This document shows, piece after piece, positions 45,240 through 54,982 of a stretch of DNA of 64,000 bases. The stretch is taken from assembly GCA_030848705.1 (NCBI GenBank), contig CM061245.1:63266006-63330005 (forward strand), written 5' to 3'. A program made the position numbers and the translations under genes. This DNA comes from Heracleum sosnowskyi. Its lineage: Eukaryota; Streptophyta; Magnoliopsida; Apiales; Apiaceae. Below the pieces are notes generated by a model. The model worked only from the letters and a program-made list of their open reading frames with translations. It was not told where the DNA came from and ran no database searches. The stretch's first letter is position 1, and each line of letters starts with the position of its first letter.

Positions 45240-45420
45240 TCCATGTCAAAATAAGTGTTAATTCTGAATGGATGAGCGGTTTGTTGGAAGAATTCCAAGC
45301 AGCTTAAGATAACTGATTCCGTAGTGGAAGCACTATATGTATATAGCTATAAGTGAAGCTGCAAAGGAGGTTCTTTGGATAGCGAAACCTGTTTTCGCTG
45401 GTTAGACATGGTTCCTAGCA
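45240..45420 (+). pseudogene. Element D RNase H remnant
   Basis: The phrase SSKQLKITDSVVEALY followed by ISEAAKEVLWI corresponds to the copia RNase H motif (SKQ..VA.SS.EAEY.A.S.A..E..W). Confidence 0.6.
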
Positions 45421-45683
45421 TAGGATTTATATTGTTGTATCGGTACAACATATGGTAGTAGCGCAGGCTATGGAACCTAGGTTTAATCAGGGATTCAAGA
45501 TCCAAGTTGCGGCACTTTCATATGATATATGAGATCGTTGAAAGTAGAGATGTTTAAGTCAATATTGACTTGACACCCATAACAACATAGTAAAGACCAT
45601 TTACTAAACCGTTATTTGAAAATCGCTTTGTTCTCTATTAGGAGAAGTTGTGTATGAGATACCAAGGTGATTGGTTTTAGTAC

Positions 45684-45694
45684 AAGTGGGAGAT
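45684..45694 (+). other. Polypurine tract, element D
   Basis: AAGTGGGAGAT directly before the 3' LTR, the usual copia plus-strand primer. Confidence 0.75.
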
Positions 45695-47273
45695 TGAAAG
45701 ACGTGTGTCCTAAATCCAATCATGGATGATGAGTTAGGAGATACTTTGTTCAATCTGATTCAAGTTTGTTTAATTTAATAAAATGGTAATATGTTTTATA
45801 ACGGGCTTTATCTATTTAAAGTGTTTAAATTAGATGATCCATAGTTTAGAGTAAAGCTTTAATGGATTATGATGAGATCATTATAATGAGACCTTAAAGA
45901 TGAGAACTCTAAACTTAAATAGTTCCTGGTCGTAGGATAATTAATTGGTAGTTAATTAATCCGCAAAGATCGGTACATACTATGCTTGCTTCACTATGAA
46001 GGATGTCTGTTCTCATAGGCATTTGTGTGGTGACACTATAGCTAGTATGTAGGTGCTTATTAGGAATAAGTTCACTGAACATGACTCGATCAGTTGAACA
46101 ACTAATGGAGTTCACTCATGTGTCAGTAGTTGTTCATATAGTGATGGTTGTACAAGTGTCCTTTGACTTGAGATCATCATAGTCATCTTGTGTACACTGA
46201 ACTATACTTTGGTTTAGCTCTTAGTCTCGAGGGACAATAATTAGTGCTCTTCTGGGTATAGGAATTTGTGCACGAAGATAGTGAATGATCAATAAAGGAT
46301 CTGCCCCTTCCAGTGAAGGAAGAGAATGTCCTATGTTATTCCATTTATGCTAGTTCAGGAACCTCTGGCCAGAGTGAATGAAATTAGAAAGAAGTTTCTA
46401 ATTTGCATTAATCTGAACTAGACATAGTGAATAGGAAATCATATGATTAAATTAGATAGTCTTGACACGAGATCCATGCCTTGTATTTAATCGGGATATT
46501 GTAGGGTAGAAGGAATTGATTGTACTGTAACTAGTCACTGACAGGTTCTTGGTATTCTAAGCAGTGAATTCATATTATCCGGATAGTCGCGATATGTTGA
46601 GAAGCATCACTCACGATGTAGAATAAATATAATTAATCAGTTAATTATATTTAATGAATTATTAGAATTCATATAAATAATAAATAAAAGTTTATTATTA
46701 TTTATTTCTACTACCGGCTTAATATTGAACCTACAGGGTCACACCATAAAAGATTAATTTATTGATGAAGGTATTTTGAGATAGCAAGTTATTTTCTAAA
46801 TAGTTTAGAAAAGGAAATAATGATTAAAATAGTTTTAATTATTATAAAGCATTTTATAAGATAAAGTGTGGGGTTAATATATATATAAAGATATATTAAA
46901 AAAACCCTAGGAGAGCCCTATAAATAGAATGAGATAGTTCATTCTAAATGACTAGAGTTTTTGTGAAAACCTAGTTGCCACCCTCTTCTTCTTCATCTCT
47001 CTCTCTCTCTCTCTCAAAAGAAGAAAAACTCCATTTTTATAAAAGCTTAGTTTTATAAAAAGCTTCATCGAAGGATTATTCTTGGTGGATACCGGTAGAG
47101 TGCTTCACACTCTGAGGAGCAACTGCTAGAATCCATTTTATAAAGCTTCGATTTTCAAGGTATGGTTACGATTCCCCTCGATCTAGATTTTATATGTTTT
47201 CCTATATGTGCGATACATGGATTTTACGGAATAATTGTTATATCACGCTTCCGCTCATCCGTAAATTCCTTCA
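45695..47273 (+). repeat. Element D 3' LTR (1579 bp)
   Basis: Partner of 38700-40277. Differences seen include A/G in the AAATGATAAT run, G/T in GATAGGCTT, one base in a TTATTATT run, T/C before CCTAGG, one CT unit, and three near the 3' end. Confidence 0.95.
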
Positions 47274-47278
47274 AAATG
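47274..47278. repeat. TSD AAATG, right of element D
   Basis: Partner of 38695-38699. Confidence 0.95.
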
Positions 47279-49202
47279 CAGATTCTTAGATTTGAGAATC
47301 AAGGATACTTGGAGGAAGAAGAAATTGTTGATGAAGAACCTACCTATACTCAAACTGTTGATCTTGAAAAAGATGTTGTCATTGAAAGTAATGACAATCA
47401 AACTCCAGCTCAGTCACAGACAATTTCAGAAAATATTCAAAATGATGGTGACTCTGGAGACATTGAAGAAAATGGTGGAGACAATTGCCCTGGTGAAGAC
47501 TCAGTTCCCCAAACTGAGGCTACTGTTTCAGATCAAACAAGAAGCTTGCCCAGAACCACAAGGTGGAACAAGGATCACACAAATGACTTAATTATTGGAG
47601 ATCCTTCTTCTGGGGTGAGAACCAGGAATAATGTTTCTGCTGACAGCATGTTTTCCTGTTTTCTGTCTCAAATGGAGCCAAAATCAATTAATGAAGCATT
47701 GTTGGATTCTGATTGGGTGATTTCTATGCAAGAGGAACTCAACTAGTTTGAAAGGAACAATGTATGGAGGTTGGTTCCAAGACCAAAGGGAAAATCAGTC
47801 ATTGAGACAAAGTGGGTTTTCAGAAATAAGCTGGATGAGAATGGAAATGTGACAAGAAATAAGGCAAGGCTAGTATCTAAAGGTTACTGTCAACAGGAAG
47901 GGATAGATTATGATGAGACATTTGCACTTGTTTCCAGACTTGAAGCTATCAGGATTTTTCTAGCCTTTGCTGCACACTGTAACTTCAAGGTGTTCCAAAT
48001 GGATGTCAAAAGTGCTTTTCTAAATGGAGAGTTGGAGGAAGAAGTGTATGTTGAACAACCACCTGGTTTTGAGGATGCTGAAATGTATGATTTTGTGTAC
48101 AAGCTGTTCAAGGCACTTTATGGTTTGAAACAAGCTCCAAGAGCCTGGTATGATACCCTCTCTACCTTTCTATTTGAAAACCAGTTTACAAGAGGTGTAG
48201 TAGATAAGACTCTATTCTATAAGCATCATGGCAAAGACATCATTCTGGTTCAAATTTATGTTGATGATATCATCTTTGGTTCATCAAATGAGAAGCCGTG
48301 TGAGAAGTTTTCATCTCTAATGAGAAACAAATATGAGATGATCATGATGGGAGAACTGTCATTCTTCCTTGGTTTACAAGTTCTTCAGAAAGATGATGGC
48401 ATCTTCATTTGTCAAGCAAAGTATGTCAAGGAACTTCTCAAGAAGTTCAACCTAGAAGATTCATCACCTGCCAAGACTCCCATCTCTACTTCAACTAGTT
48501 TGGATCTAGACTCCAAAGGGAAGAAAGTGGACTCTAGTGCTTACAGAGGCATGGTTGGATCCCTTCTCTACCTAACTGCTAGCAGACCTGACATAATGTT
48601 TGCTACATGTCTCTGTGCAAGGTTTCAGGCTGACCCAAAGGAGTCAAACTTGGTAGTTATCAAGAGAATTTTTAGATATCTAAAGGGCACTCCTAATCTA
48701 GGCCTTTGGTATCCTAAAAATACTGGATTTGAGCTAGTGGGGTATTCTGATTCAGACTATGCTGGGTGTAGAATTGACAGAAAGAGTACTACAGGAAGCT
48801 GTCAATTTCTTGGTGGAAGATTGGTGTTCTGGTTTAGTAAGAAGTAGCATTCAGTTTCTACATCTACTGCAGAAGCTGAATACATCGCAGCTGGAAGTTG
48901 CTGTGCACAAATTCTGTGGATTAAGAATCAACTGTTGGATTATGGTCTAGTGTTAAATAATATCCCTATCTACTGTGACAACACTAGTGCCATAGCATCT
49001 CAGACAATCCTGTTCAACACTCTAGGACAAAGCACATTGATATCAGACATCATTTCATAAGAGAGCATGTTGAAAGAGGAACTGTGAAGTTGATCTATGT
49101 ACCTACAGAAAAGCAACTTGCAGACATCTTTACAAAACCACTGGATGAAGCAACCTTTAACAGGTTGGTAAGTGAATTGGGAATGCTGAATCTGGTATGT
49201 TA
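47279..49202 (+). pseudogene. pol: Sirevirus B integrase tail, RT and RNase H
   Basis: This continues Sirevirus B beyond element D, with an acidic linker, then WNKDHTNDLIIGDPSSGVRT, a TAG at 47744 (Gln expected), RT with WVFRNKLDENGNVTRNKARL, MDVKSAFLNGELEEEVYVEQ and the active site VQIYVDDIIFGS, and another TAG at 48845 (SKK*HSVSTSTAEAEY, Gln expected). RNase H follows with a one-base deletion near 49000 and ends MLNLVC at 49200. Apart from these breaks it is well preserved, so decay is fairly recent. Confidence 0.93.
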
Positions 49203-49554
49203 ACTTACTAGTTTTTCCATTCTAATATTCAAATGAGGCTTGTGACAGTAACATCTCAAAAGTTGTTGTCATGAGAAAGTTACCGTCTTCTTTAGTCTCT
49301 ATCTGTTTTCGACAGCACGTTTACTTTGACTATGTTAAATTGAATTTTGTGCTCGTCTTATACTTGATAGTTTGATTCTGTATGACATTAACTTGAATGG
49401 TTTTTAATGTTGAAATTGGTCAAGGAATTTCCTTGATTGGTCAGTTTTGCCTTGATTGTTGGATTAGTGGTAGACATCACTTAATTGCAATATGTGGTAG
49501 TTGTATGGGTATTCTAAACTGTTGACCATTTACCTCCCCTTTACCTAGTATGCC

Positions 49555-49561
49555 TATAAAA
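49555..49561 (+). promoter_or_regulatory. TATA-like box before the small Sirevirus B ORF
   Basis: CCTATAAAATG lies 45-50 bp upstream of the ATG at 49605, in the spacer after pol. Comparable boxes precede ORF3 in Sireviruses A and C. Confidence 0.4.
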
Positions 49562-49604
49562 TGAACCTTAGGCCATATTAGTGAATCATTCAGAAAAAGG
49601 TAAA

Positions 49605-49868
49605 ATGGAAAACAAAGTAGGAATCAAATACAGGCCAAAGGCAACCTGTGATTCTCCCTATAGGGAAGAAGTTGAAGCGTTGTTTGATGAACTGTTGGAT
49701 GCCCTCGATGAGGAAGAGGAGAAAGAACTTGCTGCCAAAGCCGCTGAGGAGGCCAAGTGGCAAGAGCAGGAGAAGGAGTTTCAAGCACTCCTCAAGGAAG
49801 AAGGAACCACAGAAGAGGAAGTTAGGGCAGCATTTCTAGAATTGGTTAAGAAAAACTCTAATGAATAG
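49605..49868 (+). CDS. Small acidic coiled-coil protein downstream of Sirevirus B pol
   Basis: An intact 87-codon ORF starting at ATG 49605 (MENKVGIKYRPKATCDSPYR), 400 bp after the pol stop. After residue 22 it is dominated by Glu, Lys and Ala with heptad-like spacing (ALFDELLDALDEEEEKELAA, then KWQEQEKEFQALLKEEGTTE), so a single long helix or coiled coil is likely. It is not recognised. It sits where A and C carry their large ORF3, but shows no resemblance to it. It could be a reduced ORF3, another accessory protein or an unexpressed ORF. The lack of stops in an element otherwise full of them is notable, though short. Confidence 0.5.
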   Translation: MENKVGIKYRPKATCDSPYREEVEALFDELLDALDEEEEKELAAKAAEEAKWQEQEKEFQALLKEEGTTEEEVRAAFLELVKKNSNE

Positions 49869-49966
49869 TTAATCTTACCAAGTGTAGTAATTTCACCCTC
49901 TTCAATTAATAAATTTTATCTTTTTCCTTATGTAGTTTCTTATTGCTTGCTGTCTGTGTTGTTATG
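49869..49966. other. End of Sirevirus B sequence and breakpoint with element G
   Basis: About 100 bp of AT-rich sequence after the small ORF. On the minus strand the gypsy integrase reads ...QTDGQSERTIQT and then loses homology at about 49967-49972, which marks the junction. Confidence 0.6.
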
Positions 49967-50862
49967 GTTTGAATCGTCCTTTCACTTTGACCGTCTGTCT
50001 GCGGGTGATACGCCGTGCTCATTTTTAATTCGGTGCCTAAACATTCTTGAAAACTTCTCCAAAATCTTGAGTTGAATCGAGGGTCTCGATCAGATACTAT
50101 TGACACTGGAACTCCATGCCGTACCACGATTTCCTTTACATATAAATGAACTAACTTATCCAACGAGAATCTCTCGTTAATTGGAAGAAAATGTGCAGAT
50201 TTCGTCAATCGATCCACAATAACCCAAATAGCATCATGGTTAGTCTTCGTTCTAGGCAATCCTACCACAAAGTCCATTGCAATGTGTTCCCACTTCCACT
50301 CAGGAATTTCTAACGGCTGCAGTAATCGACTTGGTCTTTGATGTTCCGCCTTGACCCTCTGACACGTAAAACATTTACTCACCCATTCAGAAATTTCTCT
50401 TTTCATATCTGGCCACCAAAAATTCATTTTAAGATCTCGATACATCTTCGTGCTTCCAGGATGAATTGAATACTTTGAGTTATGCGCTTCGTGCAAAATT
50501 TCATTCTTTAGTTCCGCTACATTAGGTACCCATATTCGAGAAGCAAACCTTAAGATTCCCATGTCGTCCAGTTGGCTACATATTTCCTCGCCTGTTAAAC
50601 TATTTGCATTGTCGTTCATGACTTGCTCTTGGCATTTCTGTATCTTTTCCAACAATTCAGGTTGAAATGTTATGGCATAAATCATCTCTGTCGCATCCTT
50701 CGGAATATGTACTTCTATCTCTAACTTTTCAAACTCTCTGTACAGCTCTTTGGTCATCGTCAGCATATTCAATATTTCTTTGCTGCTCAATGCATCCGCT
50801 ACCACGTTTGCCTTACCGGGGTGATAATTAATGGAAACGTCATAGTCCTTGATTAGCTCCAA
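49967..50862 (-). pseudogene. pol: Element G integrase, truncated
   Basis: It begins in the RNase H/integrase linker (LIKDYDVSINYHPGKANVVA), then the zinc-binding HHCC part (LHEAHNSKYSIHPG, CFTCQRVKAEH) and the DDE core: Asp in AMDFVVGLP, Asp in SDRDPRF and Glu in QSERTIQ. Homology ends right after the catalytic Glu, so strand transfer activity cannot be expected. Confidence 0.9.
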
Positions 50863-50871
50863 CCATCTTCT

Positions 50872-51156
50872 CTATCTCATGTTCAGCTCCTTCTGAGTAA
50901 AGATATACTTCAGACTTTTGTGATCGGTGTAAATTTCACATCTCTCTCCGTACAAGTAATGTCTCCAAATCTTCAAAGAAAATACGATCGCTGCTAATTC
51001 CAAATCATGTGTAGGATATTTCTGTTCGTGAGGTCTCAATTGTCTTGACGCATAAGCAATTACTTTATCATGTTGCATAAGCACACATCCCAATCCTTTG
51101 TAAGACGCATCGCTATAGATTACAAAATGACATTGATCGTCTGGTAGCATCAACAC
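50872..51156 (-). pseudogene. pol: Element G RNase H
   Basis: Contains VIYSDASYKGLGCVLMQ, YASRQLRPHEQKYPTHDLEL and YTDHKSLKYIFTQKELNMR, the gypsy RNase H motifs with the D, E and D residues. A TAG follows LNMR where Gln is expected (LNMRQRRWLE). Confidence 0.92.
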
Positions 51157-51186
51157 TGGTGCCGTAGTTAGTCTCTTCTTTAACTC

Positions 51187-52079
51187 TTAGAAACTCTCTT
51201 CATATTTGTCGTTCCATATGAATCGCTCGCTTTTCCTTGTCAGCTTGGTCCTTGGAGTAGCTATCTTTGCAAAATCCTGTACAAATCTCCGATAATATCC
51301 GGCTAATCCCAAGAAACTTCTAACTTCAGTTGGTGTCCTTGGTCTTTCACAATCCTTCACTGCTTCAATCTTTGTTGGATCTACTTTGATGCCTTCACTA
51401 CTTACCACGTGCCCTAGGAAATGAACTTTTCTTAACCAGAATTCACATTTTGAAAATTTTGCGTATAATCCTTCTTGTCTTAAAATCTCCAACACAATCC
51501 ACAAATGGTTCATATGTTCTTCTTCCGTCTTGGAATATATCAAAATATCATCGATGAATACCACTACAAACTCATCCAAATACTTCTTGAAAATCCTGTT
51601 CATTAAATCCATAAAAGCTGCTGGTGCATTCGTCAATCCAAACGCCATTACCAAAAACTCATAATGTCCATACCTTGTTTGAAAAGCTGTCTTCGGTATA
51701 TCGTCTGGTTTAACCTTCAATTGGTGATATCCTGATCGTAGATCAATCTTAGAAAAATAAACCGCTCCTTTTAGCTGGTCAAACAGATCATCTATTCTGG
51801 GCAATGGATACTTGTTCTTGATGGTTAGCTTGTTTAACTCTCCTGATAATCTATACAAAGTCTCATACTTCCATCCTTCTTCTTGACAAACAGCACTGGT
51901 GCTCCCCATGGAGAAACGCTAGGTCTGCTAATTCCTTTGTCTAACAATTCCTGCAATTGCTTAGCTAATTCCTTCATCTCCACTGGTGCCATTCTGTATG
52001 GTGCTTTGGATACTGGTTCCGCGCCTGGTGTTAAATCTATTGCAAACTCAATCTCTCTATCCGGAGGTAGTCCTAGTAA
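51187..52079 (-). pseudogene. pol: Element G reverse transcriptase
   Basis: After a stop at 52080 (PE*LLGLPPDREIEFAIDL), RT runs through GAPVLFVKK-type sequence with a frameshift near 51890, then ELNKLTIKNKYPLPRIDDLF, FSKIDLRSGYHQ and the active site VVFIDDILIYSKT. It ends at a stop after EESF (51187). Confidence 0.92.
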
Positions 52080-52838
52080 TTATTCTGGAAAAACATCTGG
52101 AAACTCACTCACGACTGGAATATCTTCTAACTTAGAAACTTCCTTCTCTGTATCTATCACATATGCGAGATAAGCCTCACATCCTTGTCTTAATAACCTC
52201 TTAGTCTGAATCATTGTCAAAAATTTCTTCGTTTGTTTCTCTCCTTTAAATACCACTTCTCTCTTTTCTGGGGTAACTAAAGTAACCATTTTGTCCTTAC
52301 AATCAATACGCGCATCATAATCAGTTAACCAATCCATTCCTAAAATCACATCAAATTCTCCCAACTTGAAAGGTAATAAATCAACATAAAAACGATTTCC
52401 TAAAATCTCAATTTCACAACGAGGACAATACGAACTGACCGGTATACGATCCTGGTTAGCTATTTCTACACTCAACACTCCACTTAAGGGTTCCATTAAA
52501 CAATTCAATTTACGAGCATACGTTTCAGAAATAAACGACTTAGTAGCTCCTGAATCTATCAGCACTTTAGCATTAACAGAGTTTACTAGAAGTGTACCTG
52601 CCACCACATCGGAGTCTCTCACTGCTTCCCTCATTGACATATTATAGATCCTGGCTAGCGGCTGAACATCAACAGCTGGAGGTGCCTCTATTGCTCGAAT
52701 CATGTTGTTCACGGGTGCTGGCGCTTTACAATCCTTGATCATATGGCCTGGTCTCTTGCATCGGTGACACACAATACCTATCTTGCAATCTCTAGCATAA
52801 TGCCCTTTCTGGTTACACTTAAAACATGTGATACTCAA
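52080..52838 (-). pseudogene. Element G nucleocapsid zinc knuckles and protease
   Basis: Two CCHC knuckles in a row (CFKCNQKGHYARDC and CHRCKRPGHMIKDC). Then the retropepsin-like protease with LIDSGATKSFI and FDVILGMDWL, typical of gypsy elements. Confidence 0.92.
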
Positions 52839-53070
52839 TCTGTGGCATATACCTGGATGTCTTTTCCCGCATGTCTTGCATTCTGGCAGTGGAGGTCTGG
52901 AAACTACTTGCTGATTATTGTTTGGTGGACGATTGATTGGTCCTGCATTTCCGGTATCTGGTTTCTTGAAAGTTGTACCTCTGCCCGGCTGAAATCCTGG
53001 TTTCTTTTTTGGATGGCTCTGAAGATTTCCATGTGACTGTACCTTATCAGATGTCCCTACCTTTCTTTTC

Positions 53071-53071
53071 T

Positions 53072-53106
<35 letters not shown>

Positions 53107-53859
53107 GTACGAATCACTCTCTCCTTCCGTAATCATTGCCTTCTGTACTACGGCTGCATATGTATCTAATTCCAAAACTGCTAACTTACTACGAATCCAT
53201 GACCTCAGTCCCTGTTGGAACCTCTTGGCCTTCTTCTTTTCCGTATCAACGTATGTCGGAACAAACCTAGACAACTCGGTAAACTTGGTCTCGTATTGAG
53301 AAACAGTCATACTACCTTGCTTCAATTCTAGAAATTTCAACTCCATTTGATCTCGCATAAAGTCAGGAAAATACTTCTCTAAAAACAATTCTGTAAATAT
53401 CTCCCACGTAATTAACCCTTCAGGTTCTAAAGCCTTACTAGTTTCCCACCAATAACTTGCCTCATTTTTCAGAAAATAACTAGCATACTCAGTTTTCTTT
53501 TCTCCCGTTTCCTCTATCAACGTAAAAGCTTTCTCCATTTCCCTTAACCATGCCTTTGCCTCAACTGGATCAGCAGATCCCTTGAACTCTGGAGGTTTTT
53601 CTGCTTGAAAAGATTTAAACGTAACCACGGGTAATACCTGTTGGTGCTGCTGTTGTTGATGCTGTTGTTGCTGATGCTGCTGCTGTAGTAACAACTGATG
53701 TTGGATCTGTTGTTGTTGTTGTGCTAGAGCAGTAGTTTGTTGAGTGAGGGTGTTCAAAAGCTGTATTACAACCGGATCTAAATGACCCGTTGGGGGTGTA
53801 TTCTGTTGACCTTCTTGGTCAGTGGAACTATTCGCACGGGTGTTTCGTCTAGGTGGCAT
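53071..53859 (-). pseudogene. gag: Element G Gag
   Basis: It starts MPPRRNTRANSSTDQEGQQN and has a Gln/His-rich low-complexity stretch (about 25 residues) and the Retrotrans_gag domain (FKGSADPVEAKAWLREMEKA, ...LKQGSMTVSQYETKFTELSR). The end is RERERERERE, produced by a (GA)n microsatellite at 53072-53104 that has expanded inside the gene and brings a stop. Coding for the zinc knuckles continues beyond in another frame. Confidence 0.9.
53072..53104. repeat. (CT)n microsatellite inside element G gag
   Basis: About 16 TC units. On the minus strand they encode alternating Arg-Glu. Confidence 0.95.
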
Positions 53860-54293
53860 ATTGCTGATGAATCAACAATAACTGATTTAATCAAACAATT
53901 CATAAATGGAAAAGAATGGGGTTGATAGAATCAAGAGTTACAAATCGTCAAATGGTACCGTGACGGTTAAAGGTTTCCAATGGTATATACAAAAAAACAA
54001 CTGTTGCAATAAATAGAATGGCAATCATGGTGCTGAAATAATATGACAAGAAAATAATGACAGTTCTGCAAAAGTAGTGATCATATATATAAAGATTTGA
54101 TACAAGCGTAGAACGCTTCCAAAAGTAAAGTATGTCATAGCTGAACTACAACTGCCGATCAACAGTACAACAACAAAATACAACAACAATCCAATGCGAT
54201 ACTATAAGCCCGATGCACTGCTGGTACTATACTATGCATCTATGTACTATCTGACTGGAATCCCCATAATATCTCAACCTCGTCTCTACCGGC

Positions 54294-54584
54294 TCATGGA
54301 TCATCATCTCTAGTCTCCCATAGTGCTGGTCCGGCAATCTCTCCAATCTCCCTCATCGCAAAGTCCAAAATCTCTCTCATCCCTACTGTAGTCTCTCCCT
54401 CTCTACTAGTAGCTAGTCCATGCAACCTCGTCTCTACCAATGTCCTCACAACCCTGAGTCTCATCCGTATCTCTCCTACCTGATCTCTGAATCTATCTCT
54501 ATCTCTGGCTATAACTGCCTCCGATGAACGCATCCCACACATCTCTAACACCTGTCTATGAAAGTAATCCCTCTCCTCTCTCAT
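54294..54584 (-). CDS. Leader ORF (ORF0) of element G
   Basis: An intact ORF of 96 codons between PBS and gag, beginning MREERDYFHRQVLEMCGMRS. It is rich in Arg/Glu with likely helical, coiled-coil character (VIARDRDRFRDQVGEIRMRL). A Pro/Ser-rich stretch with SSSSDSDSSEHP precedes it in a compatible reading (about 54830-54600, with stops), so the full leader protein may have been about 190 codons. The function is unknown. Similar leader ORFs are, as I remember, present in some plant chromoviruses, but I cannot cite one here. Confidence 0.5.
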   Translation of the reverse strand: MREERDYFHRQVLEMCGMRSSEAVIARDRDRFRDQVGEIRMRLRVVRTLVETRLHGLATSREGETTVGMREILDFAMREIGEIAGPALWETRDDDP

Positions 54585-54967
54585 CCTCTAATAACGGTGA
54601 TGTGGAACTGGTGGCTCAGAGATCTGGAACAAAGGTCCAGAAACTGAAGCCTGAGACCGCGGTGCTGCGGGTATGCGTCGAAGTGGAACGGGACAAGGTA
54701 TAGGATCCCTCCTGACCACTATAGGTCCAGAATGAGGTAGTGTCAGTCACGACGGTCCTGCTCTCATATCTGGTATAGGTCTCTCCTCTCTCGGATGCTC
54801 TGACGAATCTGAGTCTGAACTAGAGCTAGGTGGCTGCAATTATAACCATACTCAATTACTACACATAATATCTCTAATCGACCTTCTATGACCATTAGGT
54901 GAATTCCTAACCCTCTATGTTATCCTGGACCCTAAATCCTAACTTGTTTCAAATGCCATAACTTGTT

Positions 54968-54979
54968 GCTCTGATACCA
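54968..54979 (-). other. Primer-binding site, element G
   Basis: TGGTATCAGAGC on the minus strand, three bases from the LTR. Confidence 0.92.
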
Positions 54980-54982
54980 ACC

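Larger units (their letters stand above)
38700..47273 (+). mobile_element. Copia element D: young LTRs, ruined interior
   Basis: The LTRs at 38700-40277 and 45695-47273 are nearly identical (about six substitutions and two small indels by eye). A perfect 5-bp TSD, PBS and polypurine tract are present. The interior has no ORF longer than about 70 codons. It keeps degenerate integrase (43240-43430), RT (44160-44900) and RNase H (45240-45420) traces in the order of an Angela/Tork-type copia. It is therefore a recent insertion of a copy that could not encode its own proteins. Confidence 0.93.
33578..49966 (+). mobile_element. Sirevirus B (Ty1/copia), 3' end lost
   Basis: The 5' LTR is at 33578-34708, followed by PBS, gag, protease, integrase, RT, RNase H and a small downstream ORF. 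Element D (38700-47273) splits it between integrase and RT. No 3' LTR follows. At about 49967 the sequence changes to the integrase of gypsy element G. All gag-pol pieces up to the integrase lie in one frame, broken by stops at 35600, 36413, 36443, 37712 and about 37760. Confidence 0.9.
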
